Counted from the first letter of the stretch, positions 25,779-34,886 are shown. The stretch: 64,000 nucleotides of DNA from Bosea vaviloviae (GCF_001741865.1 NZ_CP017148.1:124001-188000); one strand, 5' to 3'. The notes: a model not told the origin generated them from the letters alone. Numbers and translations are program-made.

Positions 25779-26384
25779 TCAGGCCGCGATGGCGTCCGGG
25801 AGATAGCGCAGATGCACCGGCAGCTTCGCGGCGATCTCCGTATCGGTGAGCTTGTCCAGCAGCTTGAAGTCGCGGCTTTTCCCCGGCGCACAGATCATGA
25901 CGATCCGGCTGCCCCGCCGTAGCTGGGGGAAACGCCAATCGGCGTAGCCCCGATAGTCGTCATGGGTAGCGCTCCAGATGTGCTCGAGCCGCTCCTCGCG
26001 CGTCATCGCCTTCACCGGGCGGGATTCACGCTCGATGATCGCGGTCTTCATCCGATCGAGAGAGGCGGGGTCCGACAGATCGCAGTAGCCATGGAACCAC
26101 CTGGAGCGGCCGTCGATCGTCAGGGAGAAGAAGATGCTGGTGATCGAGCCCGTCAGGCGCTCGCGCATGGCGAACATGTCCTGTCGCATCCAGAGCGGCG
26201 GCAGGATCTCGAGCATGTAGTCATGCTCGGGCTGAGCGATTTCGAACCACTCACCCGCATAGAGCGGGCCGGCATCGACCTGCCCGCGGTTCGGGCGCTG
26301 GGCGTGACGATCGAACATGCGGAACAGCTGGCGCCGGTCGGCGACGCCCTGATAGATCTTGCGGATCGGGGTCGAGAGGGTCAT
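25779..26384 (-). CDS. DUF1419-like protein
   Basis: A 201-residue protein resembling DUF1419: GVADRRQLFRMFDRHAQRPNR, then GEWFEIAQPEHDYMLEILPPLWMRQDMFAMRERLTGSITSIFF, and a C-terminal helix near LDKLTDTEIAAKLPVHLRYL. Members sit beside DUF3085 and Toprim genes on alphaproteobacterial elements, as here. No catalytic motif or membrane segment. Starts at the ATG at 26384. Confidence 0.78.
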   Translation of the reverse strand: MTLSTPIRKIYQGVADRRQLFRMFDRHAQRPNRGQVDAGPLYAGEWFEIAQPEHDYMLEILPPLWMRQDMFAMRERLTGSITSIFFSLTIDGRSRWFHGYCDLSDPASLDRMKTAIIERESRPVKAMTREERLEHIWSATHDDYRGYADWRFPQLRRGSRIVMICAPGKSRDFKLLDKLTDTEIAAKLPVHLRYLPDAIAA

Positions 26385-26495
26385 GGCGGGCTCCTTCAGC
26401 CTCGTCGGGCTGGAGCTCGGCTCATCCTCTCGATGTCGCCGTCACTTTCAGCCCTTCTGACCCCTCTCCCGCGGCCGCCTCTCCGCCCGGCCGGG

Positions 26496-27479
26496 TCAAG
26501 GGCCGCGGCACGCGGGCGAAGCGTCACCCTTGAGGCGGCCGGCGGGCATGCGGCAGCTAGGTTTCCCTTTTTCTCCCTCCTTTCTCTTTGCCCGCGCGCG
26601 GAGATCCTCGTTCCAGTCCTCCGCGATCGGGCGGAGGCGCACGAAGCTGCAGGAGGCTTCTGCGGCGATCACCATCAGGCGCGCGGCATAATTCTCGCCT
26701 TGCGCATTGTTGTCGGTGGCCGCGACGAGCAGGGTGTTCTCCCGCGCCGCGAGCGCCCGGATCGCCGCCTCGGTCGATGGCGCCCAGCCTCCGCCGGTGC
26801 TGAGGAACAGGCTGTCCGGCCGCATCTCCTCGATCCCCGCGAGGCTCAAGGCATCGATCGCCGCCTCGGTCACGCAGAGGCGCCGGGCATCGACAGGACC
26901 GAAGCGGAACAGAACCTTCGCGCCTCCGGTCGCAAATCCGCGCCAGTCCGGGCCGCGTTCCTCCCAACCTGTGACCATGTCCGCATCGTCGAGATGGGCC
27001 GCCCACATGCTGCCGCGCGGTCCCTCGCGCAGCCGGCCGCGCCGGATCGCAGCCTGGAGGACCGTCTCGGAGAGGCCGCGCTCGTCATGGAGGTATCGCC
27101 AGGTCAGAGATGCGGGCCACGGCTTGCGGCGGCGACGCCAACGCTCGGAGACCGCAAGATCGTAATCGTGCTCGCGCGCCGATCGTGTCCAGACAGGCTC
27201 GGAGGGGACGAACCCCACCAGTTCCGCGACGCGGTCGAGGCACTCGGCGAATCCGACGCCGTCGAGGTGCGCGACGAGGGTGTACACATCGCCCTTCGCA
27301 TCCGAGAGGGGATCAAACCATCCCCGGCCCTCGTGGATCACGATGACGATGGCGTCGCCCCGGCGGTATTTGACCGCCCGGCGCGTGCTCTCTTTCAGAT
27401 CGATCGCGAAGCCTGCCTTCTCCAGCACGGCTGCGCAGGCAACGCGATCTCTCAGCTCTTCAACTTCATTCCTCTCCAT
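26496..27479 (-). CDS. Toprim/DUF3991-type primase-like protein
   Basis: A 327-residue protein with a DUF3991-like N-terminus (GRGWFDPLSDAKGDVYTLV, a zinc-free relative of primase N-termini) and a Toprim domain: glutamate in LCVTEAAIDALSLAGIE, then LLVAATDNNAQGENYAARL, where the usual DxD is D-N. Toprim proteins of this kind are thought to prime or process DNA during element replication or transfer. Because the DxD is altered, activity is uncertain. It lies upstream of DUF1419 on the same strand. Confidence 0.78.
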   Translation of the reverse strand: MERNEVEELRDRVACAAVLEKAGFAIDLKESTRRAVKYRRGDAIVIVIHEGRGWFDPLSDAKGDVYTLVAHLDGVGFAECLDRVAELVGFVPSEPVWTRSAREHDYDLAVSERWRRRRKPWPASLTWRYLHDERGLSETVLQAAIRRGRLREGPRGSMWAAHLDDADMVTGWEERGPDWRGFATGGAKVLFRFGPVDARRLCVTEAAIDALSLAGIEEMRPDSLFLSTGGGWAPSTEAAIRALAARENTLLVAATDNNAQGENYAARLMVIAAEASCSFVRLRPIAEDWNEDLRARAKRKEGEKGKPSCRMPAGRLKGDASPACRGP

Positions 27480-27703
27480 GTTTTCTCCGCGGGCCGCCTC
27501 TTCAGCGGCCCGGCCGGCCTTTCCTGATTACGTTGCTTTCCCTTGCATCTGGGGAACATCCGCCTGGGCGCCGCGAAGAGCGAAGGCGGCAAGGGCGCGG
27601 CTGGCCACTGACGAAATTTGCAGCACGGCGAGCCAGCCGCGGCGCAGCTTCCCTTGCGGCCGCCCGCTCGCGAGCGGCACCCGCCCGTTAGGGCGAACCC
27701 GGC

Positions 27704-27886
27704 TCAATGAGCCGGGCCGAACTGGTAGGGGTCGTATTCATGGACGACGACCACATCGGCGTCGTCGAGTTCGTCGCTCGGCATCACGCCGAACTCTCCA
27801 TCGACCTCGAACAGCGTGACCGGGACCATCAGGGTGCGGGCGAGCTGGAACGCGTGGGACTGGGCGAGGGAAAGATCGTGCGACAT
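27704..27886 (-). CDS. Small acidic hypothetical protein
   Basis: A 60-residue acidic protein (LARTLMVPVTLFEVDGEFGVMPSDELDDADVVVVHEYDPYQFGPAH). It looks like a real small alpha/beta protein: the composition differs from shadow frames and it follows the codon bias of the element. No family name recognised. It lies 225 bases upstream of the Toprim gene and is preceded by a long leader. Confidence 0.55.
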   Translation of the reverse strand: MSHDLSLAQSHAFQLARTLMVPVTLFEVDGEFGVMPSDELDDADVVVVHEYDPYQFGPAH

Positions 27887-28229
27887 TTGAGGGCTCCATC
27901 TTGGAGCGAGGCCGATCCCCGCTCGATGGCGTCCGTCAGTGTCCTCAACCGGCCGCGATCACCGCGCAGGCGAAGCCGCAGCGGCGGCATGCTGCGCATA
28001 GCCGACCCCTTGCGGGTTGATCGTGGAAGGCCGGGCGGAGGACCAGGAAAGCCATCCATGGAGAGCGGGGTCGGGCTTGCTCCGAAGGAGGTCTGCGCCC
28101 TCTCGCACGCTCTTTTCTCGGACGTTGAACCACACTGCCGCACCGGAACCCGTCCCGTCCCGCTCAGTGCCTCAGGTCGAGAGGACGGCTTCCGTGCGTT
28201 GCCGGAGCAATGTCTCCGCAGCGGCCCGT
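27887..28229 (-). other. GC-rich leader region, no gene
   Basis: About 340 bases upstream of the 60-residue gene, with no credible coding frame. It ends at the stop codon of the small gene split by the IS1182-type element. Confidence 0.4.
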
Positions 28230-28354
28230 TCAGGCGTCGCGGCTGCGAGAAGCCCTTCCACGCCGCATCTCGTCATCGACGATCGCCTGGACGACGGCGA
28301 GATCCATGTGCGCGTGCGGCGAGATCCTCGCCACTTCAGCGGCCGCTTTGGTCC
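28230..28354 (-). pseudogene. Split small gene, 3' part
   Basis: The minus strand reads KAAAEVARISPHAHMDLAVV, then QAIVDDEMRRGRASRSRDA and a stop at 28230. It continues the frame of the 5' part at 31279-31451 once the IS1182-type element and one copy of its GTCC target duplication are removed. The family (small helical proteins of about 95 residues on Rhizobiales elements) is remembered only as hypothetical. Confidence 0.75.
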
Positions 28355-28704
28355 GATTTTGTTGAAGAAGTCGGTGTTGCTGCGAGCTTGAGGTTCTGAT
28401 TCAGTCGTCCTTGGGCGGAGGGCGGCGCGATGATGGGCGAGCGGACGGTTGCGCAGGAGGCCCTGTTCTACGAGTTCAGCCTTGAGCGGCATGTCCCGGC
28501 CAATCACCTGCTGCGCTCGATCGACCGGCTCATTGATCTGTCCGGCATCCGTGCGCATCTGCGTCCCTACTACAGCGACACCGGCCGTCCCTCGATCGAT
28601 CCCGAGCTGATGATCCGGATGCTGATCGTCGGCTACTGCTTGGGCATCCGCTCCGAGCGCAGGCTTTGCGACGAGGTCCATCTGAACCTCGCCTATCGCT
28701 GGTT

Positions 28705-28986
28705 TCTTTAGGCGGGCATGTGTCAACTCCGTTTTCATGTTGTCACTGCGGATCGGAAGCGCCCGGACGAGTTCAGGCTTCTTTGCGTGCTCGACGCTGG
28801 CTGCGTCGGCGGACAGGATGGGTTGAGAAGGATCGAACGGCCTAGCTCTGCCTCGCGATTAGATCGGCATATGCCGAACCATCGCAACCAGCGATGCGTG
28901 CTCGTCCGACCCTCGCACCCTCCCGGGCGCTCTTCTCCGCCGCGGCGACGGAACTATGAAGGTCGATCGCTACGTGGCTCTCCTCA
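28705..28986 (-). ncRNA. Candidate bridge/seekRNA region of the IS110 element
   Basis: A 282-base non-coding end lies 3' of the transposase gene. In IS1111-type elements the guide RNA (bridge RNA or seekRNA) that pairs with target and element ends is encoded in the 3' non-coding end; the 5' end here is only 68 bases. The assignment is by position and family knowledge. I did not derive a fold. Confidence 0.45.
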
Positions 28987-30033
28987 CTACGCAGCGGCCG
29001 ATCCGGGCGTCGCCGACCAACGGAACTCGGTGCCATCGGTCCACATGCGGTGCATGATGACAGCGAGCCTGCGTGCGAGAGCAACCTTCGCGACCTTCAC
29101 GCTGCCGCGCTTCGCCAGCCGCATGGCCCAAGACCTCAAAGATGACCAGGGACCGTGATGGAAAAGCACGTGAGCTGCCTGATAGAGAGCGGTGCGGACC
29201 ATCTCGTCGCCACAGCGGCTGATACGACCGTCGAAATCGGTCTGCCCGGAGTTGTAGCGCCTCGGCGTCAGGCCAAAGTGCGCGCCGACATCTCTTGACC
29301 TGGAGAAGCGCTCGGGCGCGTCGACGCCCGCACGATAGGTCAGCGCCACAACCACTCCGACGCCGGGTATCGTCATCAATCGGCGGCAGACAGTATCTCG
29401 TCGCGCCAACTGCCGGCACATACGGTCCAGCCCTTCGAACGCCTCGATCATCGTTTGCCGAACGCGCAGCATAGGCTCCGTGATCGCGAGCAGGATTGGA
29501 TGATCGGCGACGAGTTCCAGGACGCGCTCCTCGAAGGCTCTCCGCGTGACAATCCCGATCCGAAGCCCGAACACCTTCAGCGAACCGCGTACTACGTTCT
29601 CGATATCGTGCGTCTTGTTCAAGAGCTGCTGACGACTGACGAGCGCCATGCGCACTTGTTGCGCTTCGTCGCTTTTGATGTGGACCTGTCTGAACCATCC
29701 CAGGCGGAGAAGATGGGCGATGCCACGCGCGTCGTTGCGATCGGTTTTGTTCCTCATCGCACTGAGGCCCGCCTTCACATGGCGGCATTCGAGACAGATC
29801 GCGGGATATCCGGCCTCTCGTAGCGCGCTGTGAAGCCATGATGATGTTGGACCCGCTTCCAGGCCGACGCGCTTGAACGGATGACCGAACCGCGTCAGCA
29901 GATCCGCGATGACCGCTGGCTCAGCTTCGATCTTCCGTTCGAGCAGGACGTCGCCCGTGTCGTTGACGATGCAGACGTTCACGGTGTCCAGGGACACATC
30001 CAGACCAGCGAAATAGTCCATCACCCTCTCCAT
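28987..30033 (-). CDS. IS110-family transposase (DEDD)
   Basis: A 348-residue DEDD recombinase. The N-terminal RuvC-like domain has DYFAGLDVSLDTVNVCIV (first Asp), GLEAGPTSSWL (Glu) and KTDRNDARGIAHLL (the last two Asp). The C-terminal Tnp domain has IPGVGVVVALTYRAGVDAPERFSRSRDVGAHFGLTPRRYNSG, the serine-containing part of the active site. Length and domains are complete, so the gene may still be active. The start may be at 30033 or the Met four codons later. Confidence 0.93.
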   Translation of the reverse strand: MERVMDYFAGLDVSLDTVNVCIVNDTGDVLLERKIEAEPAVIADLLTRFGHPFKRVGLEAGPTSSWLHSALREAGYPAICLECRHVKAGLSAMRNKTDRNDARGIAHLLRLGWFRQVHIKSDEAQQVRMALVSRQQLLNKTHDIENVVRGSLKVFGLRIGIVTRRAFEERVLELVADHPILLAITEPMLRVRQTMIEAFEGLDRMCRQLARRDTVCRRLMTIPGVGVVVALTYRAGVDAPERFSRSRDVGAHFGLTPRRYNSGQTDFDGRISRCGDEMVRTALYQAAHVLFHHGPWSSLRSWAMRLAKRGSVKVAKVALARRLAVIMHRMWTDGTEFRWSATPGSAAA

Positions 30034-31278
30034 GGCAGCTGTTGCGATTCAGGCCGCGTTGCGCACTCTCGCCCTGGCGCGACCGCCCGCCTACTCCATC
30101 TCTGCCGGCTCGGTCTGGAGGGCGATGTGCCCGACCATTCCACCTTCTCGAAGAACCGGCACGGTCGCTTCCGCGACAGCGATCTGCTGCGCGAGGTCTT
30201 CGAGACGACGGTTCGACGCTGCATGGCGGAAGGGCTGGTCGGTGGCGAGGGATTTGCGGTCGACGCCAGCCTGATCAAGGCCGATGCCAATCGCCAGAAC
30301 GGCGTGCCCGGCAAGAATGGATTGCCTCCCGAGGCCGCCAACCATGCGGTGCGCGAGTATCTGGCCGTGCTGGACGATGCCGCCTTCGGCGCGGCGACGC
30401 CGGTCGTGCCCAAGTTCATCTCGCCAGCCGACCCTGCCGCGCGCTGGACCGCCGCCCATGGCGGGCAGGCCTTCTTCGCCTATGCGACGAACTATCTGAT
30501 CGACCTCAAGCACGCCGTCATCATGGACGTCGAGGCGACGACGGCCGTGCGGCAGGCCGAGGTCGGCGCCGCGCGGACCATGATCGAGCGCACGCAGGAC
30601 AGGTTCGGCACCTGGCCCGAGAAGCTGGTCGCGGACGCAGCCTATGGCTCAGCCGAGAATCTCGCCTGGCTGGTGCACGAGCGCGGGATCGAGCCGCATG
30701 TTCCCGTGTTCGACAAATCCCAGCGCCGGGACGGCACCTTCAGCCGGTCCGACTTCGCCTATGATCATGATCGCGATCTCTACATCTGCCCGGGCGGCAA
30801 GGAGCTTCGGCAGTTCCGCCGCCCCTTCGCGGTGCCGCGCGACGGCGTCGATCGTGAAGGCCTGATGCGCTACAGGGCGATCAAGCGCGACTGCGATGCC
30901 TGTTCCCTGAAGCCGCGCTGCTGTCCGAAAGAACCTGCCCGCAAGCTTCTGCGCTCCATCCACGAGGGCGCCCGCGACATGGCGCGCGACATCGCCGCCA
31001 CCGATGCCTACGTCACCTCGCGACGCGAACGGAAGAAGGTCGAGATGCTGTTTGCGCACCTGAAGCGCATCCTCAAACTCGACCGCTTGAGACTGCGAGG
31101 ACCATGCGGTGCCCGCGACGAGTTCCTCCTCGCAGCCACCGCCCAGAACCTCAGGAAAATGGCGAAGCTGATGCCGGTGGGAGCGCCGCCCCTGGCCGCA
31201 TAAGGGCAAAGGCCTCTGTCACAAAGCCACCCAGCCTCGGTCGATAGCCGACCCGGCGCCGACTTCTTCAACACAATC

Positions 31279-31451
31279 GTCCAATGGATGAACTCCCGGG
31301 CTTGACCTGAAGCGCGGGCCCGAGCGGCCAGGCGCTGCGCCTCGTAGTACGCGCCAGGTTCGTCATGCTGCACCAGACGAAGCGCGTCTGCCTGCCATCT
31401 CCGGCGGATTTGCCTTCGCCCCTCAATCCACCGTCGCAGCGAACCCAGCAT
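31279..31451 (-). pseudogene. Split small gene, 5' part
   Basis: Starts at an ATG at 31451 and reads LGSLRRWIEGRRQIRRRWQ, then ALRLVQHDEPGAYYEAQRLA and up to EFIHW, where the IS1182-type element begins. Joined to 28230-28350 it gives a small, highly charged helical protein of about 95 residues. Arg/Trp-rich N-terminus suggests nucleic-acid or membrane contact; function unknown. The 230 bases upstream (31452-31680) hold its leader and the promoter region of the PLD gene, no other gene. Confidence 0.75.
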
Positions 31452-31680
31452 GAATCCCCGCCTTCCCTTCCTCGGACGGCACTCGCCCGGCTCGCGTCAG
31501 GGATGGCCGCCCGCAAGGGAGAAGACCCGGCTTCGGGGCTTCGGCGCAGCCAACAGCCCGGCCCGAAGGGCGACGCCCTCATTCACTTCGGATTTTGAAG
31601 CACTCCGACCATATTGCCGAGGTCCGGACCTTGAAATAGGCCACGGCCAAAGGCGAGGGTACGGGTGGGGGTAGCGTGAC

Positions 31681-33018
31681 GTGGATTTACTGCTGAATGG
31701 AATAAATGGTGGCTACCTCCGCAACATCATCCTGAACGCCACAGAACATACCGAACGCGTCGATGCCGCCGTCGCCTATGCTTCCGAGAGCGATCTGCTG
31801 TTCGATTGGTGCTGGGACAACAAAATCCCGCTTCACTTCTGGGGACGGTTTGATGAACAGGTCCCTGTCGGGATTTCGGTTCTCGACAAATTCCTGAACC
31901 GCAAGTCCGGGCGCTATGTCTGCAAGCTGGTACGGCGATTTCACCCAAAGGTCATCTGGTGGCGCGGCTACGGCGCCTATATCGGCTCGGCCAATCTCAC
32001 CCAAAGCGCGTGGTGGAATAACGTCGAAGCTGGCGTTTTCCTGACGGAAGCCGAGCTCGCCGAGGGCGGTCACGACCTTGAGCTGGATCATATGTTCGCC
32101 GAGATCGACAAGCACGCCGCGCCTCTGACGCAGGAGCTCTTCGACCTGCTTTCGGCGAGGAGCAAGGAACTGACACGACGCAAGGTCGCCGAGAAGGCCG
32201 ACGACGACGCGATGCTGGCGACCGACCTGGTGCCACATTGGGAGGGATTGGCTCGCGCCAGCAGCAAATCAGCTGGCGATCGCCGCCGCCAGGCTTTCCT
32301 CGATGAATGGAACCGCACGCTTCAGATCATCCGGGATATCGCGTCCAAGATTTCCGCTGAAGGCAACAGGCCGTCATGGGTCGGCGCACAAGCCGATCAA
32401 TTCCTGCATGCGCACTACTATCAGAACACGTTCGACGGACGGCGCGCAGACTTCGAGAGCCATTTCGCGCGCAATCGAATGGACCCCGACGCCGCAGTCG
32501 AGAAAGCGATCCGCTGGTGGCGCACCCTGCCCTCCTCGTCGGACGAAAACAGAATGCTCAACAAGACAGCGCCCTTCCTGCAGAAGGCCTTTTCGGAGAG
32601 GATTTTGGGCCGGCTGACCGAAGACCAATTCGTCAAAGTGCTCGGGCGGGTTCATGCGACAAGGGAGTATGCCCGTCGTGCACCCAACCGGTTCATCGGC
32701 CTGAAGGGCGGAAAGGCCTACGATATTCCCGAAAAGGTCGACGCCCTGGCCAGGCACATCTTTCGTGCGCCGGGGCGAGGCGGCGTGTCCGTCACGGAAA
32801 CACTGGCGTTCGTTCTCTATGGCGGCCGGCCGGAGGAAGTTCCACACCGGCTCTGGGAAGCGCTCACGGACCCAAAGCGAAAGGTCGAGCTGCTGGGCGT
32901 CAGCGCCTTGGGTGAGATCGTGGGATGGGCGCTTCCCGATCGGTACCCCCCGAGGAATGGCCGGACGAGCAAGGCGCTCCGGTCGTTTGGATACGACGTA
33001 ACTGTTCACGTCGGCTGA
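31681..33018 (+). CDS. PLD-superfamily protein, probable defence nuclease
   Basis: A 445-residue protein starting at GTG. One HxK motif is plain: FHPKVIWWRGYGAYIGSANLTQSAWWNNVEAGVFL at about 82-116 (His, Lys, then the GSANLT part). A second HKD motif is not evident, so it would act as a dimer, like BfiI- or Nuc-type enzymes. The C-terminal 300 residues are unknown and end in a small domain near LAFVLYGGRPEEVPHRLWEAL. PLD proteins in accessory regions often degrade nucleic acid in defence. Base composition is lower in GC than the backbone. It stands 160 bp before the AbiE pair. Confidence 0.8.
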   Translation: MDLLLNGINGGYLRNIILNATEHTERVDAAVAYASESDLLFDWCWDNKIPLHFWGRFDEQVPVGISVLDKFLNRKSGRYVCKLVRRFHPKVIWWRGYGAYIGSANLTQSAWWNNVEAGVFLTEAELAEGGHDLELDHMFAEIDKHAAPLTQELFDLLSARSKELTRRKVAEKADDDAMLATDLVPHWEGLARASSKSAGDRRRQAFLDEWNRTLQIIRDIASKISAEGNRPSWVGAQADQFLHAHYYQNTFDGRRADFESHFARNRMDPDAAVEKAIRWWRTLPSSSDENRMLNKTAPFLQKAFSERILGRLTEDQFVKVLGRVHATREYARRAPNRFIGLKGGKAYDIPEKVDALARHIFRAPGRGGVSVTETLAFVLYGGRPEEVPHRLWEALTDPKRKVELLGVSALGEIVGWALPDRYPPRNGRTSKALRSFGYDVTVHVG

Positions 33019-33134
33019 CACGTGACATCGAGGAGATGCCTGCTCGAATCGACGGGGCTCTCGCAAATCTCGACGCTCACGACGATTGAGCGCCGGTGGG
33101 GCTCACGGCTTGTCCGAAGAATGCAGCATTGTTA

Positions 33135-33178
33135 GGACACTCTCGACAGTGTCCGAAATTTGCGCCATATTTCGGACA
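33135..33178. promoter_or_regulatory. AbiE operator with overlapping palindromes
   Basis: GGACACT (33135-33141) mirrors AGTGTCC (33148-33154). TGTCCGAAAT (33150-33159) mirrors ATTTCGGACA (33169-33178). The two palindromes share the central half-site, giving three GGACA-type half-sites that end at the antitoxin start codon. AbiEi antitoxins are known to repress their own promoter by binding inverted repeats; this is a textbook-like site. Confidence 0.8.
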
Positions 33179-33846
33179 TGCTCGATCAACCGGCCACGGA
33201 CCTTCGGCGGCGCCTTATGGCGCGTATTGACGCGACGCCGGCAGAGGTGTGGACGCCCAGCGATTTCGCGGACCTCGCCAGCCGCGCTGCCATCGACAAG
33301 ACATTGCAACGCCTCGTCGCGGCAGGCGAACTCCGTCGCATCGATCGTGGGCTCTACGACAAGCCGCGAAAAAGCAACCTCACCGGCAAAACGGTGGTCC
33401 CCGACTATCGCGCTGTGATCAGAGCCGTAACGCGGCGGGATCAAGCCCGCGTCGTGGTCGACGGCATGACCGCCGCAAACGACCTCGGCCTCACCACGGC
33501 GGTCCCGGCGCGCATTGAAGTGCTAATTGATGCCCGCTTGAAACCGATCACGCTCGGGAAGCAGGTCATCCACTTCAAATCGGCCGCACCCAGCCGTCTC
33601 TACTGGGCGGGACGCCCAGGCATGCGCGTCGTCCAAGCACTCTACTGGATGCAGGATATGATGAGTACGGAAGACGATCTACGGAGCGTCGAGAACCAAC
33701 TTCGCAGGCTGCTCACCGCTCCAAAGCATGGAAAGGAGATCCGCGACGATCTTCGCGCGGGGCTCTCTGCCATGCCAATCTGGATGCAGGATTTTCTCCG
33801 GCCCCTTCTTGAACCTATGAATGGCGAGCTGGAGAACCACTCGTGA
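33178..33846 (+). CDS. AbiEi-type antitoxin (DUF6088)
   Basis: About 222 residues. The N-terminal winged helix (PAEVWTPSDFADLASRAAIDKTLQRLVAAGELRRIDRGLYDKP) is characteristic of AbiEi/DUF6088 transcriptional antitoxins; the C-terminal domain follows (GMTAANDLGLTTAVPARIEVLIDARLKPITLG). The ATG at 33178 overlaps the last operator base; TTG at 33160 and ATG at 33217 are alternatives, and none has a strong ribosome site. The stop overlaps the toxin start by 4 nt. It neutralises AbiEii and autoregulates. Confidence 0.87.
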   Translation: MLDQPATDLRRRLMARIDATPAEVWTPSDFADLASRAAIDKTLQRLVAAGELRRIDRGLYDKPRKSNLTGKTVVPDYRAVIRAVTRRDQARVVVDGMTAANDLGLTTAVPARIEVLIDARLKPITLGKQVIHFKSAAPSRLYWAGRPGMRVVQALYWMQDMMSTEDDLRSVENQLRRLLTAPKHGKEIRDDLRAGLSAMPIWMQDFLRPLLEPMNGELENHS

Positions 33847-34886
33847 GCGCTGTTGCCTATGCCGAAGTCATCTCAGCCGCACCCGCCGAGAAGCTCGACC
33901 TCTTTTTGACCACAGCAAACCGGCTCGGCACCCCGATCGGGAATGTCGAAAAGGATTTTTGGGTCTGCTGGACTCTCGACGCCCTCTATCGTGAACGACC
34001 AGCGGGAGGGCCACGCCTATTGTTCAAGGGCGGAACATCGCTATCGAAAGCCTATGGACTCATTGAGCGATTTTCGGAAGACATCGACGTCACGGTGTTT
34101 CGTGACGATCTCGACGAGCCCGCTTCCGTGGAAGAGCTCGAGGCACTGTCGAACAACAAGCGTCGTGCTCGCCTAGACGCGATCCGCGACGCCTGTCGCA
34201 GCTATATCACCGGCGCGCTGCACGAATTCCTGGCCGAACACCTTGCTGCAGCGACGGACGGAAAAGGCCGAGTCGAGATCGATGAGGCAGACCCCGACCG
34301 ACAGACACTTCTGGTCTGGTATCCAGAGGTTGAGCCGCGCGATGGGTCCTACGTGCGACCGGCAGTGCGGATCGAGTCCGGCGCCAAGTCGGCACTCGAC
34401 CCCAACCAGCCCAGGAACATCCGGCCTTACATTGCCGACGATGCGGGCGGACTCGATCTCACGGTTCCGAATGTCACAACGATCAATGGGGAGCGCACGT
34501 TTTGGGACAAGGTCGTGATCGCACACGGCCTGCGGCGCTGGTTCGAGCGCCGCGGCGAGCTGCGCCATGCAGGCCAGCGGGTTTCGCGGCACTTCTATGA
34601 TCTCCACTGCCTCTTCGCATCCGACACCGGCCGGACAGCATTAGCCGATGCTGCGCTGGGAGCAGACTGTGTTCGACACGCGCTCATGTTCTTCAACCGG
34701 ACCGACTACGACCTGGCCACGGCCGCAACCGGATCATTTGCACTCGTGCCGACAGCGGCAATGATCGACGCGCTTGCGCGCGACTATGCAAACATGACGC
34801 CCATGATTTTCGGCGAAGCCCCTCGCTTCGAAGAAATCCTAGCCTCGATGGAAATGATTGAACGAGTGGCGAACGGAGCACGTTAG
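33843..34886 (+). CDS. AbiEii-type nucleotidyltransferase toxin
   Basis: A 347-residue protein beginning at GTG, overlapping the antitoxin stop as GTGA. The nucleotidyltransferase core is FKGGTSLSKAYGLIERFSEDIDVTV (GG-S and D-x-D at about 60-84); later motifs include ERTFWDKVVIAHGLRRW and SRHFYDLHCLF. AbiEii toxins add nucleotides, blocking growth of phage-infected cells, and are held by AbiEi. The length is typical. Lower GC than the panB side suggests that it belongs to the accessory half. Confidence 0.9.
   Translation: MSAVAYAEVISAAPAEKLDLFLTTANRLGTPIGNVEKDFWVCWTLDALYRERPAGGPRLLFKGGTSLSKAYGLIERFSEDIDVTVFRDDLDEPASVEELEALSNNKRRARLDAIRDACRSYITGALHEFLAEHLAAATDGKGRVEIDEADPDRQTLLVWYPEVEPRDGSYVRPAVRIESGAKSALDPNQPRNIRPYIADDAGGLDLTVPNVTTINGERTFWDKVVIAHGLRRWFERRGELRHAGQRVSRHFYDLHCLFASDTGRTALADAALGADCVRHALMFFNRTDYDLATAATGSFALVPTAAMIDALARDYANMTPMIFGEAPRFEEILASMEMIERVANGAR

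Larger units (their letters stand above)
28705..30101 (-). mobile_element. IS110-family (IS1111-type) insertion sequence
   Basis: About 1,397 bp, placed by comparing both broken halves of the IS1182 transposase; the edge is ambiguous by one base. TAGGCGGGC at 28709-28717 and GCCCGCCTA at 30085-30093 are perfect 9-bp inverted repeats lying a few bases inside each end. Subterminal repeats and no clear target duplication are the mark of the IS1111 group of IS110 elements. Confidence 0.85.
28430..31203 (+). pseudogene. IS1182-family transposase, interrupted
   Basis: The N-terminal part (28430 to about 28704) reads ERTVAQEALFYEFSLERHVP through EVHLNLAYRWF. The rest resumes at about 30102 with CRLGLEGDVPDHSTFSKNRHGRFR and runs to 31203, containing the DDE-type core (FAVDASLIKADAN, VADAAYGSAENLAWL) and a C-terminal KVEMLFAHLKRILKLDRLRLRG. 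Joined, it is a full transposase of about 459 residues. The IS110-type insertion breaks it within the Trp-Phe-Cys-Arg stretch, so the element is not autonomous. Confidence 0.88.
28355..31278 (+). mobile_element. IS1182-type insertion sequence, itself interrupted
   Basis: Terminal inverted repeats are GATTTTGTTGAAGAAGTCGG at 28355-28374 and, inverted, GATTGTGTTGAAGAAGTCGG ending at 31278; 19 of 20 bases match. The flanks GTCC (28351-28354 and 31279-31282) are a 4-bp target duplication. Without the inner insertion the element is about 1.53 kb, normal for the family. It disrupts a small minus-strand gene, which can be rebuilt exactly. Confidence 0.9.

Noticed and set aside
28172..28738. A 188-codon minus-strand frame across the IS1182 left end
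   Set aside because: It joins the split-gene tail region to antisense of the transposase; no real product.
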